A stretch of 64,000 nt of DNA, taken from positions 1,860,001-1,924,000 of the forward strand of contig NZ_JAHOOZ010000001.1 of the NCBI RefSeq assembly GCF_019075875.1, read 5' to 3'. Below are positions 1 to 7,703 of this stretch, one piece after another. Within the stretch, counting starts at the first letter, position 1. Every line of letters starts with the position of its first letter. The DNA is from Novosphingobium sp. G106. GTDB taxonomy: Bacteria > Pseudomonadota > Alphaproteobacteria > Sphingomonadales > Sphingomonadaceae. Below the pieces are notes generated by a model, which was not told where the DNA came from, did no database searches, and saw only the letters and a list, made by a program, of their open reading frames with translations. A program made the translations under genes and the position numbers.

Positions 1-12
1 GGCGCCGTCCCG

Positions 13-1332
13 TCAGGCCGTTTCCGCGTGCTTCATGAACATCTGCACTATGTCACCCGAGGTGACGGCGCGCGCGTCGGCGCCCGCGTCCATCGGTCGT
101 GCTCCAGCACTGGATCGCACCGACGTATCGACGCCTTGCTCAGCGGCCTTGCGGCGCAAGGCCGCCACGGTCAGGTCCTCGCGGGCATGGTGCTGGAACA
201 GGTCGAACTTGAAATCCCGCATGGCGTTTGCGTGCGTGATCTTGTCAATCTGCGCGTCCGTGAGATGCTGGGTGGTCTCCCACAGCCGCTCCGGGACATG
301 CGGCCAGAGTGTGTCGGAATGCGGATAGTCGCATTCGTAGGCAATGTTGTCCTCGCCGATCGCATCGATATTGTTCAGGCCGTAGGCATCGTCGATGAAG
401 CAGCTCAGGAAGTGCTGGCGAAATACTTCGCTCGGCTTGCGGTCGCCGAAGATGGTGTTTGAGTTGGTCCACGCCTTGTGCTGCTCGTGGGAGAAGTCGG
501 CTCGCTCCGTGAGATACGGGATCCAGCCGATACCGCTTTCCGAAAGGGCGATGCGAAGCGCCGGAAGGTCTGCAAGAGCCTTGAGATTGAGCCAGTCGGC
601 CGCGCCAATGGAGACGGACATCGGCATCGTCGTGATCCATGCTTCGATCGGTGTTTCCATCGAGGCGTGCGGTGCGGGATTGCCCCCTCCGATGTGCAGA
701 CACAGCGTCGTTCCCAGCTCGGCCGCCGCTGCATAAAGCGGACGCCAATAGTCATTGTGGATGCTGGGCAAGCCGCGCACGGTCGGGTTGTCGTTCAAGG
801 ACACCGCGTGGCAGCCCTTGTCCGACAGCCGCCGGAGCTCGGTCACAGTCGCATCCATATCCCAGACCGGAAGCAATCCACACGGAATGAACCGGCCCGG
901 ATAGGCGCCGCACCATTCGTCAACGTGCCAGTCGTTATAAGCCTGGAGGTGGATGAGCGCCCGCACCTTGTCGGGAGCGTCGATGAAGAGGCCGCCGTCG
1001 ATCATCGGGAAACTGGCAAAATTGAGAGAGGCGGCGATCCCGTTGACATTCATGTCCTCGATGCGCGCGTGGACATCGAAGCATCCGCGACGAAGCTGGT
1101 CGAACGAGGTCGGCTCCATCCCGTATTCATCGCGCGGACGGCCGACCACCGCGTTGAGACCCACGGACGGGATCTTCTTGCCCTGGTATTCCCAGAAGTT
1201 GGTGCCGTCGGTCTTTGTCCGTAGCTTTGGCGCCGTATCCAGCGCTTCTCCGGCGAGATGCCGATCGAACATGTCGCCGGGTTCGGTGATGTGGTCATCA
1301 ACGCTGACGATGACGAGGTCTTCCATACGCAT
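13..1332 (-). CDS. Amidohydrolase family 2 (TIM-barrel metal-dependent hydrolase/decarboxylase)
   Basis: Protein of 439 residues of the amidohydrolase_2 (ACMSD-like) superfamily, which hydrolyse or decarboxylate small cyclic or aromatic acids in the cytoplasm. Seen: an N-terminal SVDDHITEP metal-site strand (DDH where many relatives have HxH or ExH), a central HIGGG, and a C-terminal ECDYPHSDTLWP segment typical of the last barrel strands. The frame is open upstream to 1464, but the ATG at 1332 has GGAG six bases before it and the upstream residues are low-complexity, so 1332 was chosen. It is the last gene of a minus-strand run behind the P450 (59 bp gap). The substrate is unknown; the neighbours suggest a product of P450 and GMC oxidation. 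Confidence 0.85.
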   Translation of the reverse strand: MRMEDLVIVSVDDHITEPGDMFDRHLAGEALDTAPKLRTKTDGTNFWEYQGKKIPSVGLNAVVGRPRDEYGMEPTSFDQLRRGCFDVHARIEDMNVNGIAASLNFASFPMIDGGLFIDAPDKVRALIHLQAYNDWHVDEWCGAYPGRFIPCGLLPVWDMDATVTELRRLSDKGCHAVSLNDNPTVRGLPSIHNDYWRPLYAAAAELGTTLCLHIGGGNPAPHASMETPIEAWITTMPMSVSIGAADWLNLKALADLPALRIALSESGIGWIPYLTERADFSHEQHKAWTNSNTIFGDRKPSEVFRQHFLSCFIDDAYGLNNIDAIGEDNIAYECDYPHSDTLWPHVPERLWETTQHLTDAQIDKITHANAMRDFKFDLFQHHAREDLTVAALRRKAAEQGVDTSVRSSAGARPMDAGADARAVTSGDIVQMFMKHAETA

Positions 1333-1390
1333 CGCATTCTCCAATGCTTGTGGCCAACGGCCTTTGTTTGGGCGGCAATCGGCGCGACGT

Positions 1391-2628
1391 TCAGTCCCAG
1401 CGCAGCGGGAGCGAGTCGATGGCAATGATATTGCCGGCGTGGAACGTGGTCGGCTTGTCGGCATCGATCCGGAACGCGGGAAGCCGCGCCAGCATCTGTT
1501 CGTAGATCACCTGAAGCTCGATCCGCGCGAGGTGCGAACCGAGGCAGCGGTGCGGGCCCACGCCAAATGCGATGTGGACGTTGTTTTCGCGGTCGAGCGC
1601 GAAGACTTCGGGGTTCTCGAACTCCCGCTTGTCGAGATCCGCGCCCGGAAGGAAGAGCATGAGGCGCTCGTCCGCCTTCATGCTCACACCGGCGAAATCG
1701 ACATCGCGCGTGATCCGGCGTGTCGGCACGGTGAACGTGTAGCGGCGCAGCAGTTCCTCGGCCGCCTCGACGATGCGCTTTGGGTTCGCCCGCAGTTCAT
1801 CCTGGAAGTCGGGGTTCGAAGCTATGTGGCGAATGCCGTAGCCCATGCCGTTGATCACGGTATCGAGGCCCGCGATGAAGAGCAGGACGGCGAAGTCCTC
1901 CATAAGCTCCATTGTCATCGCCTTCCCGTCGATCTCGGACTGCCAAAGCAGGCTGATCAGATCGTCCTTGGGTTCGGTCCGACGGGCCTCGATGTCGGAA
2001 CGCATCGAATCCGCGACCTTGCGCATGCGAAACAGCGATCGATCGGCTCGCCCGGCGCCATGAATTCATGCACCAGCTGGCGAAATTCCGCCATTCGCTC
2101 GAGCGGCAGACCCATCATCTTGAGAAAGACCTGGACCGGCAGGGGTTCGGCAATGTCGGGGATGAAGTCGCAGTGCCCCTGCTCGATCACCCGGTCGATG
2201 AGCGAATTTGCGAGATCGCGGACCTCCTCCTTGCGCGCCATCATGGCCTTGGGCGAGAATGCGGACTGGAGCGGTGCCCGGTAGATCGTGTGGGAAGGCG
2301 GATCCAGATTGATCGGCGTGGGCAGCGGAATATGGCCGAAATCGGCCGGCAGCATCGGCCGGATCATTTCGATCATCGCGCGCGGCTGTATCTCGCTCGA
2401 AAAGACCTCGGTATCGCGCGAGGCTTCGTAATTTTCCTTGAAGCCCGTGACCACCCAATGGCCTCCGTTGCGCGGCGTCCAGAAAACCGGCGGTGCCACT
2501 TCGACGAGTTCGCGGATGCGCTCGTGAGGATCGCTGAGGAGGCCGGGGTCGAGGAACATGTCGAAATCATAGGTCGCGGAAGCCGGAATATGATCGGGCT
2601 TTGCAACCGCGGGGCTGAGGTCGGACAT
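1391..2628 (-). pseudogene. Cytochrome P450, interrupted by one frameshift
   Basis: Bacterial class I P450 monooxygenase in two frames. The N-terminal part (from 2628) has the FWTPRNGGHW motif and runs to about residue 196. The C-terminal part (to 1391) has the I-helix FIAGLDT, an ExxR-containing K-helix region, and the heme-thiolate loop FGVGPHRCLG. The frames change near 2035-2050, within a CGATCGATCG stretch; one added base gives a 412-residue protein, normal for the family. The adjacent ferredoxin gene is the obvious electron donor. Either a one-base sequencing loss or a recent inactivating mutation. It resembles the P450 at 6235-7539 (shared FWT-RNGGHW motif), so the two may act on related substrates (inference). 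Confidence 0.85.
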
Positions 2629-2651
2629 GGGTCTTGTTCCTTATCGAAATG

Positions 2652-4277
2652 CTAGTGGGCGGTAGAGTTCTGGCCGCCGGCCAGGATGAATTGCGCGGCT
2701 CGCAGACCGATCATCATCGCCGGCCCGTTGGTGTTGCCCGAAACAAGGGTCGGCATGATCGAGGTATCGGCCACGCGGAGCCCGGTCACGCCGCGAACGC
2801 GCAGCTGCGGGTCGACGACTGCGCGCTCGTCCGAGCCCATGCGCGCCGTGCCGGCCGAGTGGAAACACGATCCACTCAGGCTCATCGCGTTCACCAGGAT
2901 ATCCTCGTCGCTCTGAAACGCGCTGGTCGGCGCGCATTCTTCCACCACCCAGTCGCTGAGGGCAGGCTGCGCTGCCAGTCGCCGGTTCCAGCGGAATGCC
3001 GCGACGAAGCGCTGGCGATCAATTTCGGCCGAAAGGTGATTGACGTTGATGTAGGGCGCGGCGCCGTCGGCTGGCGATACCAGCCGCACTTCGCCCTGGC
3101 TTTCCGGACGCGTGAAATAAGTCACGAACGTGATCCCGGGGAACGGATCGAGCGCGATGTCGCCGCTCTTCCCCGAACTGCTGGCCGATACGGTCATGAG
3201 GCCGAACTGCAGATCGGCATGCGGCAATTTAGGATCGGACTTGGCGAACCCACCGATTTCGTGCGCCGAATGCGTCATCGGCCCCTTGCGCCCGGCCAAG
3301 TAGCGAAGCATCGAGAGGCCCGCTCGCCATCCGCCGAGATCGCGATTCTGGCTGTGGCTGCGCACCTGCAACCGGAGGTCGGCATGGCGATGCTCCCGCA
3401 GATTGCGGCCGACTTCCGGCGCATCCACGACTACCGGTATCCCGAGCGACAGCCCCAGCGCTCCCGGCCCGATGCCGGACTTCTGGAGCAGGAGCGGGGT
3501 TTGAATGGCGCCGGCGGAAATGATCACTTCGCCATCGGCGCCGACGCTTCGCTCACCCTTCTCGTCACGGATGCGGACCCCGGTGGCGCGCTGGCCTTCG
3601 AATTCCACGCGCAACACGTCCGTGTTCGTCGCGATGTGGAGGTTTGGCCGCCCGCGAGCACCGTCGAGGAACGCGCGCGCGGCGCTGAAGCGCTGGTTCT
3701 GCCACCTGGTCGAAGGTTGATACCCCATGCCGCCGCTGCGAACCGCTTCGGTGCCGTTGACGTCTGCAACTCGCGCGATTCCCATCTCCCCGGCCGCATC
3801 GAGAATTGCTTCACAAAGGGGATCACCGGCTGGATGGGTGGTAATCCGCTGCGGTCCGCCCGCCCCCCGGTCGGCTCCCGGACCAAGATCGTGGTCTTCG
3901 AGCGTCCGGAAGACGGGAAGGACATCTTCCCAGCCCCAGCCGTCGCATCCCGACGAAGCCCAGCCATCGTAGTCGAGCGGGGCCCCCCGCATGTAGATCA
4001 TACCGTTCACCGAACTGGACCCGCCGAGCGTTCGTCCTCGATACCAGCGCTCGGCCGGATAGTTACCGCCCGTCTCGACCTGGTAATCCCAGATGTATTT
4101 GCTGCCCGGGTTGAGCAGCAGGCCCAGCCCGCGGGGCATGTGCACGAACAGGCTTTTGTCCGCAGGTCCGCTTTCGACCAGCAGCACCGATCGCGATGGG
4201 TCCGCGGAGAGCCTCTCGGCAAGCGGGCACCCCGCTGACCCCGCCCCTACCACGATGTAGTCATAGCGGTCTTTCAC
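2652..4277 (-). CDS. GMC family FAD-dependent alcohol/choline-type oxidoreductase
   Basis: Glucose-methanol-choline oxidoreductase of about 541 residues that oxidises a primary or secondary alcohol with FAD. Seen: an N-terminal dinucleotide-binding IVVGAGSAG, the GMC signature around RGRTLGGSSSVNG, and C-terminal catalytic His and Asn in CFHSAGTARMG and NTNGPAMM. The frame is open far upstream through the ferredoxin gene, so the start is not the first codon. The GTG at 4277, just before the FAD-binding strand, is preferred. That GTG overlaps the stop of a 26-codon ORF (see 4274-4354), suggesting translational coupling. It follows the ferredoxin and precedes the P450, so it probably oxidises an alcohol made by a P450. 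Confidence 0.85.
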   Translation of the reverse strand: MKDRYDYIVVGAGSAGCPLAERLSADPSRSVLLVESGPADKSLFVHMPRGLGLLLNPGSKYIWDYQVETGGNYPAERWYRGRTLGGSSSVNGMIYMRGAPLDYDGWASSGCDGWGWEDVLPVFRTLEDHDLGPGADRGAGGPQRITTHPAGDPLCEAILDAAGEMGIARVADVNGTEAVRSGGMGYQPSTRWQNQRFSAARAFLDGARGRPNLHIATNTDVLRVEFEGQRATGVRIRDEKGERSVGADGEVIISAGAIQTPLLLQKSGIGPGALGLSLGIPVVVDAPEVGRNLREHRHADLRLQVRSHSQNRDLGGWRAGLSMLRYLAGRKGPMTHSAHEIGGFAKSDPKLPHADLQFGLMTVSASSSGKSGDIALDPFPGITFVTYFTRPESQGEVRLVSPADGAAPYINVNHLSAEIDRQRFVAAFRWNRRLAAQPALSDWVVEECAPTSAFQSDEDILVNAMSLSGSCFHSAGTARMGSDERAVVDPQLRVRGVTGLRVADTSIMPTLVSGNTNGPAMMIGLRAAQFILAGGQNSTAH

Positions 4278-4354
4278 GACACGCTGAATCTTGCCGGAAG
4301 CGACATGCCCGACGAACCTGGCTGGCGGTTGATCCACACGGTACCGATCAGCAT
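4274..4354 (-). other. Possible 26-codon coupling ORF between ferredoxin and GMC genes
   Basis: An ATG overlaps the ferredoxin stop (TGATG) and has GGAGGAG just upstream. It opens a 26-codon frame whose TGA overlaps the likely GTG start of the GMC gene (GTGA). The peptide resembles no family I know. It could couple translation of the two genes, or mark a frameshift or indel at the GMC N-terminus. Only the overlaps and the ribosome-binding site are seen; the function is inferred. Confidence 0.35.
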
Positions 4355-4563
4355 CAGGCGGTCTCCTCCAGGAAAGTGATGATACGTTCGGGACAGGATC
4401 GTGCGCCCCGGCGCGCGAGCGCTTCATCGCCCGGGGCCACGTCGAAGCCCTCTGTCGCGACGTATCCGTCTTCGTCGAGGGGGAAGAGAACCTCTGCGAC
4501 CGCATGGCACCGGGCATTCCCGACGCACTGCGCCTTCTCGATCCGGATTCTCGCTTGTCCCAT
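4354..4563 (-). CDS. Single-cluster ferredoxin of the P450-associated type
   Basis: Small ferredoxin of 69 residues. Seen: CVGNARC near residue 13 and a distal SCP before the last helix, the C-x5-C...CP pattern of 3Fe-4S (sometimes 4Fe-4S) ferredoxins that feed electrons to bacterial P450s. The variable position of the CXX-X-XXC motif is Asn here, where many relatives have His or Cys; this position is known to tune cluster type and potential. The start at 4563 has GGGAG eight bases upstream, and in-frame codons further up are not supported. It lies directly before the GMC and P450 genes; no ferredoxin reductase is nearby. Confidence 0.85.
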   Translation of the reverse strand: MGQARIRIEKAQCVGNARCHAVAEVLFPLDEDGYVATEGFDVAPGDEALARRGARSCPERIITFLEETA

Positions 4564-4703
4564 CACGCTCTCCCGAATGCGCGCCGCTGCATGCTCACAT
4601 GGTGATAGCATGGAGCCACCAACCGATGCAAGCATTGCACCTTGTGATGTGCATTATGCGGTATCGGGGCATTCAGTGAGTAGGGAACGGGTCATACCCG
4701 GCC

Positions 4704-5309
4704 TTACGGCAACCCCGACTGTGAGGACGCGCCTCCCGCCTGATGTTGCTTCAGCCATCCAAGCAGGGCCGCTTCGGCGTCGTCGTGCCCGGTTGCCAGG
4801 CCGAGGCTTGCCTCGATCGCGATCAAGGAGGCCAGGGCCTGCAGGAGCACGGCCGTAGCGCCGGGAGAGGTTGGCAGGACTATGCCATGCGACCTCGCAT
4901 AGATTTCGAGGATACCTGCCATGGCGTGACGGAACCTCTCGGTATAGATCTTGTACTCGCCGGCGATAGAGGGATGGCGGATCGCCAGCCTCATCAACTC
5001 CAGAATGACAGCAGCGGATTGCCTGATGTTGTCCCAGAGCAGAACGAGCGCGTCGCCGGTCTTGGCGGCCTCTCGCAAAACCTGCTCCGAACGCGCACCT
5101 TCTTCACGCATCACTGCCACGAAGACCTGTTCCATGGTGCCGAAGTAATAGTGGACGATGTGGCGCTGTAGCCCGACCTTGTCGGCCAGGCGCCGGGCCG
5201 TGACCGCGCTGGCCCCTTCATCCCGCAGGATATGGACCGCCGCCTGGATCAATTCTGCGCGGGTCCTCGAACTTTCGGCGCCGGTGCGGCGTTTGGGAAC
5301 TGGTGTCAC
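4704..5309 (-). CDS. TetR/AcrR family transcriptional regulator
   Basis: About 201 residues. Seen: an N-terminal helix-turn-helix (AELIQAAVHILRDEG, then VTARRLADKVGLQRHIVHYYF) with the TetR-specific YYF turn, and a long helical ligand-binding domain. The GTG at 5309 is preferred because AGGGG lies seven bases upstream; the frame is open to 5357. It sits just before the ferredoxin-GMC-P450-amidohydrolase run on the same strand with a 140 bp gap, so it is the likely repressor of that cluster and perhaps of itself (inference). No operator palindrome was confidently identified. Confidence 0.85.
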   Translation of the reverse strand: MTPVPKRRTGAESSRTRAELIQAAVHILRDEGASAVTARRLADKVGLQRHIVHYYFGTMEQVFVAVMREEGARSEQVLREAAKTGDALVLLWDNIRQSAAVILELMRLAIRHPSIAGEYKIYTERFRHAMAGILEIYARSHGIVLPTSPGATAVLLQALASLIAIEASLGLATGHDDAEAALLGWLKQHQAGGASSQSGLP

Positions 5310-5667
5310 GTCGAAAGCCCCTGAAAATAATGACCCGCCGCCCGGACGGGCGGTCATCGGTATCTCTTAGCACCCGGGCTTTCGCATCGGCAGTCCAACG
5401 TCATCAGCGAATTCGCCCGGCGGTGAAGCGGACCGCCGCTTCGAGGGTTTCACCGGACGGCATGAATGGCTGGTACTGGCTCCCTAGGCGATACCTTCTA
5501 CCCCGTGACTTCAAACCGTGACATTGCAGCTTTCGCCATGTCGGCGACGAGCCCAGCAATGATCCAACTACGGCAGGCAGGCTAATTGATCTGCGCGACC
5601 CTGGTTGCACTGGCGCAAAGAACTGCTGACGTGCAGCATCATCAACGGCAGGCTTCCCGTGACCAGG
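5310..5667. other. Intergenic region without a recognised gene
   Basis: Between the TetR gene and the PHA-system gene. Short frames here have no recognisable product or good ribosome-binding site. It presumably holds the TetR promoter. Nothing else is seen. Confidence 0.4.
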
Positions 5668-5988
5668 TTATGTCAGCAGCTTTGTGCCCATCAACTTGAG
5701 CTTATCGATGATCGTGCCGGCGAAAAGAGCGATCGTGGGCGGCAGCTCGATTTCGGCGTGAACCCTCGTATCGATCACCTCGATCTTCGTTCCAACGCGC
5801 TGCCCAACCGCCTCGATCACAAAAAATAGCGTATCCCCATCCCAGTAATGCTCTTTCAGCGAACCGCCTGGTATAATCCCGGCAATCTGACCGACGCCGT
5901 TCCCAAGCTTCTCACGCGCCGCGGCTTTGCCGACCTTGTGCGGGATGTCGAACGTGATTGGATCGGGCACCGGGGAGCGGACTTTCAA
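5668..5988 (-). CDS. Polyhydroxyalkanoic acid system family protein (PHA_gran_rgn)
   Basis: 106 residues matching the short family of putative polyhydroxyalkanoate granule-region proteins. Seen: the pattern ITFDIPHKVGKAAAREKL at the N-terminus, a central WDGDTLFFVI strand, and a C-terminal ELPPTIALFAG segment. These proteins are small beta-rich domains of unsettled function often found in PHA-accumulating proteobacteria. The start is TTG at 5988 with no clear ribosome-binding site; a GTG at 5970 is the alternative. It is a lone gene here; the other PHA-linked gene in the window is the phasin at 16556-17446. Confidence 0.75.
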   Translation of the reverse strand: MKVRSPVPDPITFDIPHKVGKAAAREKLGNGVGQIAGIIPGGSLKEHYWDGDTLFFVIEAVGQRVGTKIEVIDTRVHAEIELPPTIALFAGTIIDKLKLMGTKLLT

Positions 5989-6234
5989 TCGTCGTATAGG
6001 TGAGCGGCAGGAGGTTCGTCGGGATTTTTCTGCAGTCGCCTATCGAATTGGGCGGGTGGGACGAGCTCATAAATCGGTATTCAGCCCCGCCTTTGCAGTT
6101 ATACCCACCAGGTATTCAAGGCATCTCGCCCCCCCTGCCCCATTGTGGTCGCCAGCCCGATATAATCATGCAGCCGCAAATTCGTTGCTACGCCCTCCCC
6201 GCTTTGGCAAGTCGGGCACCGAAATCGAGGCCGC

Positions 6235-7539
6235 ATGCTCTATCCGTCACGCAAGATACTGCCCGACCACGTGCCGCCCGAGCTGGTCGTCGACTACGAC
6301 ACGTTCTCGGTCGATGCGCCCGACGGCGACTTTGCTGCGGCGATGGTCCGGCTGCGCGATTCGGGCGTGCCGGCGCTGTTCTGGACGCAGCGAAATGGCG
6401 GGCACTGGGTAGCCACGGGCAGCAGCCAGGTCCGACAGATCCTTGAGGACGCCGCGAATTTCTCGAGCCGCGCCATGCGTGTGCCCAAATCAGCCAACCC
6501 GGTTCCGCCGATCATCCCGTTGATGCTCGACCCACCTGAGCACCACAAATATCGCCGCCTGATCGGCCCCGCGATGACACCCAAGAAAGTGCAACAACTC
6601 GAGGATCGGGCGCGGATCCTGTCGGTCGACCTGATCGAAACGATTGCACCGCTGGGCCGCTGCGAATTCATCTGCGATTTCGCGCAGCAAATGCCGATCG
6701 CGATCTTCATGGGGATGCTCGATCTGCCGGCGGGTGACCGGGACCACATCATGGCTGTCGTCGACCGGATCATCAGGCCCGACGTGCCCGAGACGCGTAT
6801 GCGCGGTTTCGAGGAACTGGCGGACTATACCATGGCCAAGGTCCGTGAGCGCAGGGCCAGCCCCGGCGAGGACCTGGTGAGCCAGCTTGCGCTAGCACAG
6901 ATTGATGGCGAGCTGCTCGACGACGCGGCGTTGCAAGGACTCATGAGCGTGCTGCTCCTCGCCGGGCTCGATACCGTGGCGGGTATGCTGGGCTTCATCG
7001 TCCGTTTCCTCGCTACGAGCCCGGCTCACCGGCGGCAGCTGCGCGAGGAGCCTGCCCTCATCAGTTCGGCAATCGAGGAATTCCTGCGTCGGATGGCGAT
7101 GGTCAACCTTACCCGCGAAGTAGAGCGAGACGTTGTGCTAGACGGCGTCTTACTCAAGCGCGGCGACCTCGTCGTCGTATCCACACCGCTCGGTAATTTC
7201 CCGCAAGACGGACAAGACTGGCTCGCCGTCGATTTCCATCGGCCACGCATTGCCCATACCACCTTCGGTGCGGGACCGCACTTTTGCCTCGGCGCCATGC
7301 TCGCTCGGGCGGAGATCCGGATTTTCCTCGAAGAATGGTTGAGCCGCATCCCAGACTTCGAAATTCCCGAAAGTGCAGAACTCAAGGTTCAGGTCGGTGC
7401 GGCCGCAATGATACCCCAGCTGCCACTGATCTGGTCGCCGATCGAGAAAGACGCTCCCACCGTATTTGCCGGGACGATCTCGAATAGCAGCGCCGGCTTG
7501 CCAACGATGCGCCATCCGTCTAGCTCGGCGGAGCGATGA
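6235..7539 (+). CDS. Cytochrome P450 monooxygenase
   Basis: Intact 434-residue P450. Seen: FWTQRNGGHW near the N-terminus, the oxygen-binding I-helix LLLAGLDTVAG, an EEFLRR K-helix, and the heme-binding loop FGAGPHFCLG before the L-helix. GAGG lies shortly before the ATG. No ferredoxin is adjacent, so it may share the one at 4354-4563 (inference). The last thirty or so residues beyond the usual C-terminal strand are a poorly conserved tail. Its stop codon overlaps the start of the aromatic leader peptide of the next gene (ATGA at 7536-7539), so the end of this gene and the start of the attenuator share sequence. Confidence 0.92.
   Translation: MLYPSRKILPDHVPPELVVDYDTFSVDAPDGDFAAAMVRLRDSGVPALFWTQRNGGHWVATGSSQVRQILEDAANFSSRAMRVPKSANPVPPIIPLMLDPPEHHKYRRLIGPAMTPKKVQQLEDRARILSVDLIETIAPLGRCEFICDFAQQMPIAIFMGMLDLPAGDRDHIMAVVDRIIRPDVPETRMRGFEELADYTMAKVRERRASPGEDLVSQLALAQIDGELLDDAALQGLMSVLLLAGLDTVAGMLGFIVRFLATSPAHRRQLREEPALISSAIEEFLRRMAMVNLTREVERDVVLDGVLLKRGDLVVVSTPLGNFPQDGQDWLAVDFHRPRIAHTTFGAGPHFCLGAMLARAEIRIFLEEWLSRIPDFEIPESAELKVQVGAAAMIPQLPLIWSPIEKDAPTVFAGTISNSSAGLPTMRHPSSSAER
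7498..7526 (+). promoter_or_regulatory. Possible sigma-70-type promoter for the DAHP synthase leader
   Basis: TTGCCA at 7498-7503 and TAGCTC at 7521-7526 are separated by 17 bases. A start site about seven bases downstream would fall almost on the leader-peptide ATG, i.e. a leaderless message. The -10 match is poor, so this is tentative. Confidence 0.25.
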
Positions 7540-7616
7540 CGAACCAGCCGGTCCAGTTTTTTTGGTACTTTAGCTATCCGACGCCCACGGCGGACGGAGG
7601 TTTCGGCTTGGCCTGA
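7536..7616 (+). CDS. Aromatic-rich leader peptide of the DAHP synthase attenuator
   Basis: A 26-codon frame just upstream of the DAHP synthase gene. Codons 8-14 encode FFWYFSY: six aromatic residues (three Phe, one Trp, two Tyr) within seven codons. This is the hallmark of a ribosome-mediated attenuator sensing all three aromatic amino acids, the end products of the pathway begun by the downstream enzyme. GGAG lies only two bases before the ATG, so initiation may be coupled to termination of the P450 frame (ATGA overlap) or leaderless. The stop at 7614-7616 lies 25 bases before an intrinsic terminator. Too short for normal gene calling. Confidence 0.8.
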   Translation: MTNQPVQFFWYFSYPTPTADGGFGLA

Positions 7617-7641
7617 TCATTAGGCAAAAACGATACCAACG

Positions 7642-7667
7642 AGCCGCCAGCCCTGGCGGCTTTTTTT
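7642..7667 (+). terminator. Intrinsic terminator acting as attenuator before the DAHP synthase gene
   Basis: Perfect eight-base stem AGCCGCCA/TGGCGGCT (7642-7649 with 7654-7661), GCCC loop, then an uninterrupted run of seven T. It lies between leader peptide and structural gene, where full termination would silence the gene. A GGCGG at 7589-7593 is complementary to CCGCC in the left arm (7644-7648) and could form the competing antiterminator when the ribosome stalls on the aromatic codons (inference). Confidence 0.85.
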
Positions 7668-7703
7668 GTCGCCGGTCTGCCCACTCCCAAGACGGGAAAA
7701 TCC

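Noticed and set aside
953..2284. 443-codon plus-strand frame opposite the P450
   Set aside because: Arginine-rich shadow of the P450 with no family motif; a by-product of high GC.
2634..4238. 534-codon plus-strand frame opposite the GMC gene
   Set aside because: The minus-strand GMC protein has all family motifs; the plus frame has none.
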